Both the position numbers and the translations under genes were made by a program. The notes below the pieces were generated by a model. The model saw nothing but the letters and a program-made list of their open reading frames with translations, searched no databases and was not told where the DNA came from. Positions 1-12,982 of a DNA stretch of 64,000 nucleotides are shown here, piece after piece (position 1 is the stretch's first letter; each line of letters starts with the position of its first letter). Where the stretch lies: positions 6,731,569 through 6,795,568 of the forward strand of contig SCHM01000002.1 of NCBI GenBank assembly GCA_004123355.1. The letters run 5' to 3'. Origin of the DNA: Amphirosellinia nigrospora. Taxonomy: Eukaryota; Ascomycota; Sordariomycetes; Xylariales; Xylariaceae.

Positions 1-2
1 TG

Positions 3-275
3 ACACCGGGCAGCGTCCCGCCGGCTGCGACGACGCACTTCCGTACGCTGATCCGCTCGCTGGCGGCGCTCCACGGCCTCGACTTCGCGACCCCGGAGCT
101 AGTCCAGCTCGCTGCCCGCAAGATCTACGCGCACCACATTGTCATTGTGCCGCCCGAGCGCGAGCGGAGCATGCAATGGGGGAGCGATCTGGCCGTTGTC
201 CAGGCGTTGCTGGAGGACGTGCAGCCCGAGGATGTGGTTGAAGATGTGTTGGGGACGGTAGATGTGCCACTCTAA
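3..275 (+). CDS. 3' end of a possible Mg-chelatase-like AAA ATPase
   Basis: The last 90 codons of a gene that begins left of the window run in one open frame to a TAA at 273-275. The GC-rich codon use is typical of a real fungal exon. The visible part has a stretch reading LAALHGLDFATPELVQLAAR and ends DVVEDVLGTVDVPL. From memory this resembles the C-terminal tail of fungal proteins annotated as magnesium-chelatase-like ATPases (AAA lid region), but no Walker motif lies inside the window, so the family name is tentative. An acidic segment (EDVQPEDVVEDV) precedes the stop. The gene converges on gda1, which ends about 570 bases downstream. That it is the 3' end of a protein-coding gene is fairly sure; its function is not. 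Confidence 0.5.
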   Translation, partial: TPGSVPPAATTHFRTLIRSLAALHGLDFATPELVQLAARKIYAHHIVIVPPERERSMQWGSDLAVVQALLEDVQPEDVVEDVLGTVDVPL

Positions 276-848
276 AGAAAGAGACGATAAATGGCCAGGG
301 TTACGGTGGAAATTCTGAAAAAATTATCAAGAGAAAAAACATTCGAACCCACAATAGCATAAGGCATGATTATAGATACCCCGTTAGTACAGATAGTTAA
401 ATCACTTTGGCAGCTGCTGAGAGAAAGTAGCATGAATCAGGTAGTGTGATTCTGATTATAATACCTGTGACAAGTATGCCCAAGTACAGGAGGTATAAAA
501 GTAAAGGCTCCATCGACGCTTCAGCACCAGCAATTTCGTCCTTTCCGCTCTGCAGGGCGTTTCCACACGCTTTCCTAAGAAAGGGGAAGGCCATGATCTA
601 ATCGTTTTCTGTCGTGTATCGCATTTCGTAATTTTACACACAAAATTTCAAATCTTTCCTCGAACGCCAAGGCCTCTCACGGATGCCTCTGATGCCAAAG
701 CCTTCCTATCCCTGGCATAGATATATCCTTGCTGTTCCCATCCTTCATTAGGTCACATACATAATGTGTAGGTAGTCTATAATCTCCTTGCTTTCGTTGA
801 TGCCTCGTACAATATTTCGTCTGCCACAGAAAAATAGCAAACACATTA
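276..848. other. Intergenic, convergent 3' ends
   Basis: This stretch lies between two genes that end towards each other. It is AT-richer than the flanking coding DNA and holds only short overlapping frames without coding character. It should contain both 3' UTRs and polyadenylation signals. I see no RNA gene or repeat in it. Confidence 0.6.
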
Positions 849-2608
849 TTAGTAGACCTGGTCAACCCTGCAGGACCAGCCAGACTCCTTGGCTAACAAA
901 GGTAGACTAGATAACTTGTTAGTCGCACGCGCATTGCCAAGAAACGTGCTAGGGGTAAGAACTTACCTTGCTCCTAAGCACCAGCCCAACTCATTATCTT
1001 TTATCTTCTTAGCAATTCTGACCTCACGGTCGATTGGCATGTCATAACCTGTGTGTAGAAGGCCAATCATGAAGTTAAGATCGAGGCAATACTCGCCACG
1101 ACCCTGCAGCTCATCTAGAGCTTCTGGGAGGTTGCTGAAGCCGTCCCAGGACTCTTCCCCACCGCAGACGGTGTGTGCTAGCTCGTGAAGCTCGCGCAAG
1201 GTAAAAGAGTCTGGCATTCCCAAAGGCTTGGTGCGATCGTAAAAAAAGGAGAAAATGTAGACATCTTCCCGCGCAAAGGTCTTAGCAAGCGAGGGCTGAT
1301 GGACTCCATTGAAGGAGCAGGGTGCCAGTTTGCACTGGGCATCCTTCACCAGTATCTTCTCAGCGAGACTACGACATTGAGCCGGAGCAGGGATGGCCGG
1401 ACCAGTTACATTCAATTCGATTTCGCCTGTACCCAGCGGGCTATCCTTCGGTAATTTCACCTTGATGACATCGCTTTGTCCAGCGTTGATGCATGGATGG
1501 TTCTTGATAGGTTTCTTGAGGAAGGCTAAACTCCTCTCCTTCTCGTATATGTCTTGAAGCAGACTGAGGTGGATTGAATTGCGAGCAGCCATGAGGCCAT
1601 ATCCAAGATGAGAATGTTGATAGAGGTCAAAGTGCCTCCCGCCAAAAGACAAGGAATACTTGTGATCGCCTTCGGCCATCTTCTCGGGCATCCCACCAGA
1701 ACTGAGTCCCTTGAAGGTTGGCTCAAAAACGATCTGTGTCGATCCACCTCCAAGATCAAAAATAGCGGCAGTGGGACTGTCGTCTGGGCCGCCGATTTTC
1801 CCCAAAAGGTAGTTAGTGGTGATCCAGGCGTAGACGCCCTCGTCAGAACCATCCATGATCGCAATGCCGTTCTCTTTCTCCGAAACAACGGCGAAGGGGT
1901 AGTCCTTCTCCAAATGACTCCGCACGGTCTTTAGGATGGTGTCAGCTGCGTCAGTTCCAATCATACGCAGACCAGCCGTGGCTTTGACGGCGATCGGAGT
2001 GCAGCCTTTCAACTTGTCAGGAACGGTCTGCATAGCAACGGTGAGGAGCGGATCCAAGGTCTTCGCAGCGGCAACAGGGTCGTCCTTATACTTGCTGAGG
2101 CCACCAACGCTCTTCTCGGTCATCTTAAACTCCTCGCCTTCGAGCTCGGGGTAGGGCCGCAGTTATTAAACTTATAAACGTGGATACGGGATCCAGTGCT
2201 GCCAGCGTCGATCATGATGACATATTGGACAATGGGCTTGTCCTTAGAGAACGATTTCGTGCATTTTGCAGTGCCATACGAGGAGTCGGCAGGGACTTGA
2301 CCGCCGGAATGTGAGACTAAGTAGCTGTGAGCAGATGGTACTAGTGACATTCCGTGTCGCGAAAAAACAAACACACCTCCTTGGTAATAATCCACACCTT
2401 TAGGCGACAGGTAGTAGAAGAGGAAAAGGATGAAAACAACAATAGCAGTGGTCTTCAGCCATCGTGATTTTTGTGCGGGATTCATCCCGGCCTGTTGTAA
2501 CTTCTCCAGGATGCCGGGTTCTCTGTGACCGGGATCGTACCGGTCGGCCTTCTCGTAAGGGTCGCGCCGGGTTTGCTTCGTAGGCAACGAGACGGATGTT
2601 CTCCTCAT
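849..2608 (-). CDS. GDA1: Guanosine-diphosphatase (GDA1/CD39 family)
   Basis: This is the Golgi GDPase that turns GDP released by mannosyltransferases into GMP, which drives GDP-mannose import; members are type II membrane proteins. The N-terminus is short and cytosolic, with one transmembrane segment at about residues 53-68 (TTAIVVFILFLFYYLS). The apyrase signatures follow in order: DAGSTGSR, KATAGLR, DEGVYAWITTNYLLG and DLGGGSTQ. I chose the ATG at 2608 because the frame further upstream has no ATG. A last small exon (849-906) follows a 60-base intron (907-966) and gives the family ending GWCLGASLPLL plus a short tail; without splicing the frame would stop just after WCLGAR. The frame slips by one base near 2148-2151, in a run of four G on the + strand, between NNCGPTP and ELEGEEF. 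This is probably a sequencing error, since both sides match the family. Identity is very sure. Confidence 0.93.
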
Positions 2609-3680
2609 ACCCTTCAATCACGGAGCATCCCCAAAAGAAATGGGGAAGAAGCGGAGAGGGAGGGTTGCCGAGGAGGGTGCGCGTCGAGGGAGTTGGAGAC
2701 GTATGAGGATGTGGTCAGGCGAAGCACTGTATCGCGAGTCGGAATGATGGCAAGGCGGTCAGTTTCTCGACTGGCAAATGTTGTGTCGAGTCGATAGGGG
2801 GGGTGAACGAGGGTGTTCTACCGCGTTGGTTGAATGGGAGCGCTGCGGGAAAAGAGAAAGGGGACAAAGATCAATTATAATAGGAGACAGCTAATCAATA
2901 GGATGTGCAGGTTAATTCAATCTTGAAAATCTCCGCCCCAAATTTCCAAGATTCGAGCCTCCTATCAGAGATGAATCGGTAGATCAGGGGGGTCCGATGG
3001 AGACCTTTACAGAGGTATGTGTAAGTACCTCATCGCTATAGTTTTTCGCTTAGTTGAGTCTAAGGTAATGTAGGTATTGTGGGGCATCTGGCTTAGGCGT
3101 CCAACCACTCAGCCAATCAACATAGTCGTGGATTAGGTGTGGCATTGTCACAACCTCTCGAGTCTTTTTCTTCACACCCAAATCTTTGTATTCACCAAGG
3201 CGGTCTACCTGTTTATCTATTGACAAATAATTCTACCTGTATAATTAGGAACTATATTTCTACGAAGAAGGAATAGGACACCTCATACATCTTAGTACGA
3301 CTTCTCTGGTTTATACTGTTTTAGAGAATAAAAAACCATCCATTTGGTACCTACCTAGGTAACCTAGTTTACCAAGGCCCGGTCCCAAACCCGAAGCTAA
3401 TAATACATATCAAGAAGACACAATCCATATGCTGGTCTAATACACCGTTATGCTCGCCTGGACAGATACATCTCGTCTCCTAGGCGAGTATAATCATGAT
3501 ACCAGTCCTTAAGAAATAAGGCATAGCAACCAGTCCACACAACCAATTTCCTCGCACTCGTACAGACCCAGGCGCTAAAACTCTGTTATCCTCCCTTCTC
3601 CTTATTGTACATCAATCCCGATAACTTCATGTTTTCATGCTCTCAAGTCTGTGTGGTGAGGGGTCCTAAGTCTATGCTTG
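2609..3680. other. Upstream region of gda1 and sparse intergenic DNA
   Basis: The first 200-300 bases form the gda1 promoter and 5' leader; a GC-rich purine strand near 2640-2810 is the likely leader. Beyond that the DNA is ordinary and non-coding. It includes a CCTAGGT-type palindromic motif around 3349-3366, one of several in this window. Confidence 0.5.
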
Positions 3681-3862
3681 TTAGTGACAAGTGTCCAATA
3701 CGCTAGTATAGAGGAGCGTTCATTTAGATGGCCATCATTCGAGACATACCTGATTTCGTTTAAGATCCTTTGATTCTGCCACACGGTCACGAGATTACAT
3801 GCAACAGAAAGCAGCCCAAAAATGATGTTGCTAGCGAGCTCGGCAGTTGAATAATTAAACAT
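3681..3862 (-). CDS. Possible small single-pass membrane protein
   Basis: An open frame starts at the ATG at 3862 and encodes a hydrophobic segment (NIIFGLLSVACNLVTVW, residues about 12-28) followed by a short polar tail. A good splice donor (GTATGT) lies after NEI. Using an AG after CTATACT gives an intron of about 47 bases and a stop at 3681, for a protein of roughly 44 residues. Short fungal proteins with one such helix are common and poorly described, and I do not recognise a family. Without splicing the frame runs to 3635 (75 codons). It sits alone in a 2.6 kb gap. The evidence is only the ORF, the helix and the plausible intron. Confidence 0.27.
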
Positions 3863-5261
3863 TGTGACGTAAACATGAGACCGAGAACCATATTTCTGGA
3901 GAACTTTAGTTAGGGGGTTAACTGTCTTATCTCAGAGTTGCCACTCACTTTCATAAGACTCTAACGTCTAGGGGGAATTGTGCTGCACAGTTATGGGAGA
4001 GAAACCGAGAATAAGCTACAGCCTGTTTATAGTATATAATGCTCGTGAGGTTTGAATCACAACAACCTAGATGATTCGACTGAGTGCTTCTTATAATTTA
4101 GTTTTTTTATTTGACATTGTTGGTTCCAAGCCAGAAATCCCATCCCTACGAAATGTGACCACAACTATATGTTACTAGGCTAGGTATGGTAAAGTGGTAT
4201 TAGGATTAACGACGCGTAATACAATATAGCCCACGCCTTGGCCTATGTTGTAATCTGTATAAAGCAAACCTACTACGACGCGGCGTAGATGGAGGCCGCC
4301 ACGTTCTTATTATTGACATCTTTATCGATCATTCCCGCTGATCAGTTTAAGTAGTATTACTTTGCTCTCCTTCGTTCTAGATATCCTGCTGTTGTTTTAC
4401 GTTTACTCTACAAAATCCGAAGCTAATTTAGGAATGGGTGCTTATAAGTCAGAGAAGTTACAATTCCGCGTGGACGAAACGGTGTAGTATTCGAATCGAT
4501 TTCTGTGCTACATATGCCGGAATCCAGGAGAGGCAGCCCATTACCACGCTTCAACGCCCCATTCCTCAGCATAAACATCCAAACTAGAAGTTCGATTGGG
4601 TCGTTAAGTGTCTCGGGAACCCCTTCAGGCTGTGACGACTAATGGCTAAACCCCTGAGGCTGAGACGCCCTTATGTTACGTTGATAGTCTATTTCTATGC
4701 AACTTCGAATAGCAACACGAAACTATTATTAGTTTACAATACTTAGCATATTCCTAGTTTACATCAATGGCATCAAATCTTTTACGTCGTGTGGAAGATT
4801 GAGCATGACAATTTAACTGTAACAACAACAGTTTAGAATTGATCAACGATGACATGGAAACGAGTTAGCGGAAGGGTTACTATTCTGGGGGTTAGTAAAG
4901 CCACCTGGGCAATCGGAAGCAAGGAAGCGTTATGTATGCTTTCAGAACTAGAAGGTTTACATGGGGATCTAACCTGAGGCTTCTAGTCTTGAAAGGCATG
5001 TCCCATATATCGATTGTAGCGCATGCCCCTTAATGAATACTAATGAGACTAGAAAACGATGTCGGGACTGATGTTGTACAACACTTGAGAAGCGAAACGT
5101 ATTAAGGCGAGTCTACGCGATTAATGTAGACATTGCTAACCTAGGATTTAAACCGGATTGGATGATAGCCAGCTGTCATTTTCTAATTTGACGTTTCGTG
5201 TTGAGTGGCCATATATGTGGCCGGGTATCATGAGCCCCTACTTCTGTGTATATCGATATGT
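3863..5261. other. Intergenic DNA, nothing recognised
   Basis: About 1.4 kb of moderately AT-rich DNA without a long frame, tRNA shape or clear repeat. Its right end is the 3' flank of TRM61. It may hold a decayed or unrecognised multi-exon gene, but I found no protein segment that supports one. Confidence 0.5.
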
Positions 5262-7351
<2,090 letters not shown>

Positions 7352-10257
7352 ATGCTCATCTTCTCTTCTCGTCTACTTCGATACTCCACCCTCATTCGAT
7401 TGCGACAAACTCCGGATCCACGTCGTCGAAGGTTTGCGACACGGGTCATTATGGACTCGATCAAAGTCCACAACTCTTTAAGGCCGGGGCCGCCTGTCTC
7501 GTTCACGCCGATTGAGAAGGGGAAGGTGTCGTGGTATGCCTGTGGTCCAACTGTGTATGATCACAGTCACTTGGGCCATGCGCGCAACTATGTCTCAACT
7601 GACATTATCCGGCGCATATTGCTTCATTACTATGGTTTCGATGTTAAGTTTGTCATGAACTTTACAGGTACTGCCCGAATTCCTTAAGAGTATTACAATG
7701 CGACATAGACTAATCCTTGCTTGGCTTAGACATTGATGACAAGGTGTGCCTCCCCGAAGTAGGCGGCATATACCCCAAACCCGAAACTTATCTTGCATTC
7801 GTAGATCATTCTTAAGGCACGAAGACAGCGACTGCTCGAGGTCGAGAAGAAGAAGCAATATACCGGGACTGAGCTTACTGAGCTAGGCATGGCTGCCTTC
7901 AAGGCATATGCTAAAAGCAACCTCCCCGAGCTTCTTGAAGGCGGCGACGGCCCGTTGGACTTGAATAACTATGTATCTCGGAGAGATGCTGCATATGGAC
8001 AAGTACTTGCTGGTGGAACACTGACGGGCGAAGGCAAGCCCGGTGACGACGAGGCGAAACTAAAAATGCATATCGGCAATATGACCTCCGCTGCTAGTGC
8101 TATTGGGGGTGATCAGCTATTTTCAGGTGCCGAGGAGATATTGCTGCCATACTTCGACTCTCTTTATAAAGAATCGCTCGATACAAGCGACCAGACCATC
8201 TTCACGTCACTTACGCAATTCATGGAGAACGATTTCACTGATGACATGGATGCGCTCAACGTCCTTCGCCCTGATGTAGTAACGCGAGTGACGGAATACG
8301 TACCGCAGATCGCCAGTTTTGTGGAGAAGATTGTAGAAAAGGGATTTGCCTATGAAGCTGAAGGCTCCGTATACTTTGACATTGGTGCTTTCGAGAAAGC
8401 GGGTAACACATACGCACGCTTGCGGCCGGAAAGTAAGAATGATAAGGGTCTCCAAGACGAGGGGGAGGGCTCTTTGGGCAAGAGCCTCGGAGGAAAGAGA
8501 GGCGCAGGCGACTTTGCGCTATGAAATCGAAACCTGGCGAGCCTTACTGGCCGAGTAAATGGGGAAATGGTCGGCCTGGTTGGCATATGTATGTGTTATC
8601 TCATCTTTGCGTGCAGTTTCAACTAGATGGGATGCTTGACACTAACTCTCCAACTCCTAGCGAATGCTCAGTGATGGCATCAGATGTTCTAGGCTCTTGC
8701 ATGGATCTTCATTCCGGCGGCATAGACCTGGCTTTCCCTCATCATGACAACGAACTGGCGCAGAGTGAAGCTTACTTCTGTGAGCATGGGCATGAACATA
8801 CTTGGGTTAACTACTTCTTGCATATGGGGTATGTCTCTCTACTATCATCAACTTTTACTGTGAGGTAGCCTTCGGCTTCTCGCAAACTGTGATCCTCTTA
8901 TATCACATATTGAGATGGGAGAGGATTGCCATTTTATGAAACGAGCTGACTGACGGGCTCACAGCCACCTATCCATCACTGGATCTAAAATGTCGAAATC
9001 CTTGAAAAATTTCCAAACAATAAAGGATGCGCTAGCCTCGACATACACTGCCCGATCATTGCGTATTATCTTTTTACACGGAAGATGGAATGATGGTATA
9101 GAGATTACTCCAAGCATGCGAACACAAGCCGATGCCTGGGAAACTGCCGTCAACGTAAGTCAATTGTGGTTACTTCATCTCTGAATTGTGTCGCTGATAG
9201 GCCTAGAACTTTTTCAACAACGTGAAATCACTCTTAGTGGAGGCCGACGACACCACAACTGCAGTCAAAAATGGAGTAGAAGGACTAGCCATCACCGAAA
9301 ACGAACCTACCAAGGGACTGCTAGCTGATTTGGAACAAGCAAAGAAGGACGTTGGCACAGCGCTTAGCAATTCGTTCGATACGCCACAGGCTCTTCGCGC
9401 AATTGCGGATATCATCCGAAAAACTAACATATATATAGGCGCCCCTAATGGCAAGTTGGAGTTGTCAGCGGTTGAATCTATCGCTAGATGGGTCACGAAG
9501 ATTGTTGGCATATTAGGTCTGGACGCTAACGCAAGCCCACCCTATGAAGGGTTAGGATGGGTCTCTGCTGCTGCTGCCAGCTAACGTAGATCCGAGTACA
9601 GCAGTAAAGCCTTACGAGGCGGTGTATAGCTCTGTCCTATCAGAAACCAAATCACTCGATCTTCCGGCTTCAGAAACATTAGTACATCTATTATCTCAAT
9701 CGCCTGGGCCTGAGTTTGACTCGCTGGTGGAAGCAGGAGTTCGAGACCCCGAACAGTTGGGATTGCCGTATATTCGTGCAACATCCAAATTACGTGATGA
9801 GTTGCGGCGGATTGTAACCTCGGCCGCGCCTGAACTCAAGAAGTCTATCCTGACTCTGAGCGATCGTATACGCGACTTCGATCTAACAAACATTGGCGTT
9901 TATCTCGATGACAGGCCAGATGGGCAACCTTCATTGATCAAATTCATTCCAGCGGCAGAGCTCATTGCAGCAAGAGATGAGAAGGCAACTAAAGATGCAG
10001 AAAAGGCAAGGGCCAAGGAGGAAGCTAGGATAGCCCGAGAGAAAGCTGAGGCAGAGAAATGGGAAAAGGCTAAGCTCGCGCCACAAGACATGTTCAAGAG
10101 TGACGAGCGTTACAGCGAATGGGATGCTGAAGGCATGCCTATTAAGCTGAAGGACGGCAGCGAGGTGCCAAAAACACAATTGAAGAAGCTAAAGAAAGAA
10201 TGGGATAGACAAAAGAAAGTGCACGGCGAGTATCTCACAAAATTTGGAGGTTCATAA
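7352..10257 (+). CDS. CRS1: Cysteinyl-tRNA synthetase, likely dual mitochondrial/cytosolic
   Basis: This class I synthetase charges tRNA-Cys. It shows the zinc-ligand and HIGH region ([20 protein letters not shown]), GAGDFALW with [32 protein letters not shown], the KMSKS loop (KMSKSLKNF) and a Lys/Glu-rich coiled tail. Two in-frame ATGs are 99 bases apart. From 7451 the protein starts [10 protein letters not shown], as cytosolic enzymes do. From 7352 it gains 33 residues with nine Arg and one Asp, which looks like a mitochondrial presequence. Introns are at 7668-7729, 7744-7804, 8589-8660, 8829-8964 and 9155-9206; the first two enclose a 14-base exon (7730-7743, DIDDK). The frame slips by one base near 8521, within FALWKSK, and again near 9575. 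Both are probably assembly errors. Identity is very sure; dual targeting is inferred. Confidence 0.92.
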
Positions 10258-10470
10258 AGCGCGAGTCTGCGCCAGAAACACAAGTATTATGAGTTCAAAC
10301 CCTGATACACAAATACTATTAGGGTCACGATACCATCGCATGAAGTCATGGCATTATCAATAAGGCCTTGTCCCATTTTGAAACTAGAAGCTAGCAATCG
10401 TATTCTTGCTGTAAGGGCACAAGCATTGATCGGCATACTAGCTCTGCTTTTCAAGGCAGCTGGGGGTAGT

Positions 10471-10496
10471 ATCGTCTGAGAAGATCGTCTGAGAAG
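10471..10496. repeat. 13-bp perfect tandem duplication
   Basis: The unit ATCGTCTGAGAAG occurs twice head to tail (10471-10483 and 10484-10496). It is intergenic and probably a replication-slippage duplication. Confidence 0.8.
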
Positions 10497-11332
10497 AGGT
10501 GTCATTTTATTGAGGTATATCTCCACACCCATCGATAATCGGTGCTGTGAACAAGCATTGCCAAGACGGGAATCGACTTGGCAACGATTCTTGGCGCAGA
10601 GCTCAAAGACGACATCCTTATTTCACTATGCAACCTCCCTAGCCTTTGATCTATGATGTTATGTTATTGTTAGATGAGGAGACAAGACCGCTTACCTCCA
10701 CCCAGCCGGCCGTAAAAACAGATGGACGCGCGTACAGTACATTCAATGGTCGAAGTATCTGGTCCGTATTCGAGCATGTCGACTACCACCTGTGAGACGC
10801 CGAACATGGGGTTCTTACTCACATCCAATCCCATCTCACCTGCACAGGGCCCCAAGTCCTCAGCTCCTAGGTAGCACTTTACTACGTAACAATTACTAAC
10901 CTAGTGAAGGAGGTAAACACGGCTTTTCGACAACCCCTACATAGTAGCTCCCTACACAGATATAGGTCCAGAGAACCCCTCGGGCCCCCTGCCCAAGGGC
11001 AAGGGCGGGGAGGAGTCCAGACCAATGATTCAGAAGACCCTATATTACGACAGGGTATAACGACTAATACTCGTATACTGATGAGATGGATGGACCCCGC
11101 ATCTCAAGCTCCCCTCGCTCCTCCTCTAGCTTCGCCTAGTACTTAGTACTGCCGACTAGCCGGGAATCCACACCAATGATGTGTTGTGTTATGGCTGGAG
11201 GAGTTAAACCAAGGAAGCTTGAGCTTGTCTTTCAATCGATTGGTAGTTTCAAGGGTTGAGTACACGTTTCGTCAGTATGGCAAGATCGTGCCATCATGAC
11301 GTACGTGGAGGCCTCGGGACAAAGGGTGGTGG

Positions 11333-11339
11333 TATATAA
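11333..11339 (+). promoter_or_regulatory. TATA box of cipC
   Basis: A clear TATATAA flanked by G-rich sequence lies 124-130 bases before the cipC start codon. The leader after it is pyrimidine-rich and then CA-rich, as in strongly expressed fungal genes. A TATA promoter fits the stress-inducible expression known for CipC proteins. Confidence 0.65.
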
Positions 11340-11462
11340 GGGGTCTCTTCGACCTCTCCTGCTGTCAGCTCAGCTTTTCATCCATCACATATTCCTACAC
11401 CATCTACGCCTACACACAATTATCAATATCATATTCGTAAAAGACCATCACCATCATTCAAA

Positions 11463-12317
11463 ATGTTTGGATTCGGTACGTTAGTCCCAATTGCTACAAG
11501 ACTCTGATGGGTAATGTGTTGGAGCTTCCTCTATGATACTAATTCAAAGATACTGTGCTAATTTTGTCTCAATTCACGTACAGACGAAGGCCGCGAGAAG
11601 CGTGATCAAATCTACGATGGCCAGCCTCACGAGTCGCACCTCAGCCACGAGCTCATTGGCGGCGGCGCTGCCTTCGAGGCGATGAAGTTGTTTGAAGATC
11701 GCCAGAGAAGCGAGGGTACGTGAATCATGCACCCTCTAAACACCCTTGTCTACCCTCCACACACCCATACCATGTCTAGCTGGTATTGAGATGCCCTCAC
11801 TCTGGTGCCCATATACGAAACCAAGGACATTACGTCTCCTATGACACATAACCGTCGAATAACCCATACGCTGGCCTTTTATATACTCGTCTCTAAATAA
11901 CCTTTGGGCGACCTGCTAACAAGAGTATAGGCAAGGTTGTCAACCACGGCTTCGCCAAAGAGGTCCTAGCAGGTATCGCAGGTGCCGAGGTCGACAAACT
12001 CTTCGAGACCAAGGGCCTCGACGCATTGTACGTTGCTACGAGTTTTCGCTCCCTATTACATTGCCCCCTATACTCCCACATCCTTCCGGGTGCTTTTAAG
12101 AAATATTATTCGGGCTATTTTCTGACCCTCCTACAGTGACCGCGAGAAGGCCAAGCACCACGCCAAGCAGCAGGCTGAGCAGCTGTACGATCAGCAGTAT
12201 GGCCAGTACGACCAGTACGACCCGTAAGTGATGCCGTCATTTTCCCTTTTAGTGTTGGCGAGGTAGACTGACTTGTATAGCAACAACTGTGATCCTCACC
12301 CATCCATGAGATACTAG
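11463..12317 (+). CDS. CipC-like antibiotic/stress-response protein (DUF3759)
   Basis: Five exons (11463-11475, 11584-11715, 11931-12027, 12137-12223, 12281-12317) splice in phase into 121 residues. All four introns are GT-AG. The protein opens MFGFDEGREKRDQIYDG and carries HLSHELIGGGAAFEAMKLFE and a second HGFAKEVLAGIAGAEVDKL segment. This is the hallmark of the CipC family, first known from Aspergillus nidulans as a concanamycin-induced protein. The C-terminal part turns Lys/His-rich (DREKAKHHAKQQAEQLYD) and then Gln/Tyr-rich. There is no signal peptide or membrane segment, so it should be cytosolic. The biochemical function of the family is unknown; members rise under stress and in competition with other microbes. 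The first exon encodes only four full codons, so simple gene finders may miss the start. The reading frame is intact, unlike many neighbours. Confidence 0.88.
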
Positions 12318-12982
12318 ATAGGGTGTCGTTAGAATGAATGAATAAACCAGTTGGTACAGAGCACTTGATGCTCGACATTAACCATATTTGGATCAAAACA
12401 TGTGATATATGCTCATTATTCTTGTGTACAACTGCCTACCATTCGGCTCGGGATTGTAGATAATTCGTACTTGGATTGTATAAATGATCTACACAATGAC
12501 TGCCTAGGTACCGTGGATTTTGGTCACCTTGCGTAACAGAAGATGAAACTTACGCATATCTGATGTTACGTGAAGGTTTGTCTCTTGGCAAAGTTGCAAT
12601 CTTATCCTATCCTCCTAACAACCATGCTTGGTCCATGTTAGTCGGAGAACCATTGAGCTTCGGGGACTGAATGAGAGAATGCGCACGGTCTGTTCTCTAC
12701 ATGGGCAGACCCAGCACTTTAGTATGTTCAAATGCCATATCCATCGTGTAAGAGGCTGTCGCAAAACCATTGCGGAGCCGCATTAGTATGCACATTCGCA
12801 GATCAGTATTCCAGATGCCGCCAGAATGCATTCACCATTTTACCCTGAACGCCGAGAAAATATCGAACAAGCAACTTGGTTCGCCGTAATCTAAGCCGCC
12901 TCGTCTACCCTTTTCCTCTTCACGATAGCCGGCCGAAAGCTCGCAAGAGAGGGCTGTGCTGTAACTCCCCAATATGTACCCC
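12318..12982. other. Intergenic, convergent 3' flanks of cipC and SMD3
   Basis: About 660 bases of non-coding DNA between two genes that end towards each other. The overlapping frames at 12832-13278 are readings of the SMD3 exons and an intron in continuous frame, not a separate gene. I see no repeat or RNA gene here. Confidence 0.5.

Larger units (their letters stand above)
10258..11462. other. Intergenic DNA upstream of cipC
   Basis: About 1.2 kb without a convincing gene. It holds a perfect 13-base tandem duplication at 10471-10496 and, at its right end, the cipC promoter. Short frames at 10670-10855 (-) and 10904-11146 (+) lack any recognisable motif and I do not call them. Confidence 0.5.

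Noticed and set aside
1185-1934. Plus-strand frames opposite GDA1
   Set aside because: They are antisense shadows of a well-identified coding region and carry no family motif.
10904-11146. 80-codon plus-strand frame
   Set aside because: No motif, no intron signals, and low-complexity Pro/Ser/Gly composition before the cipC promoter.
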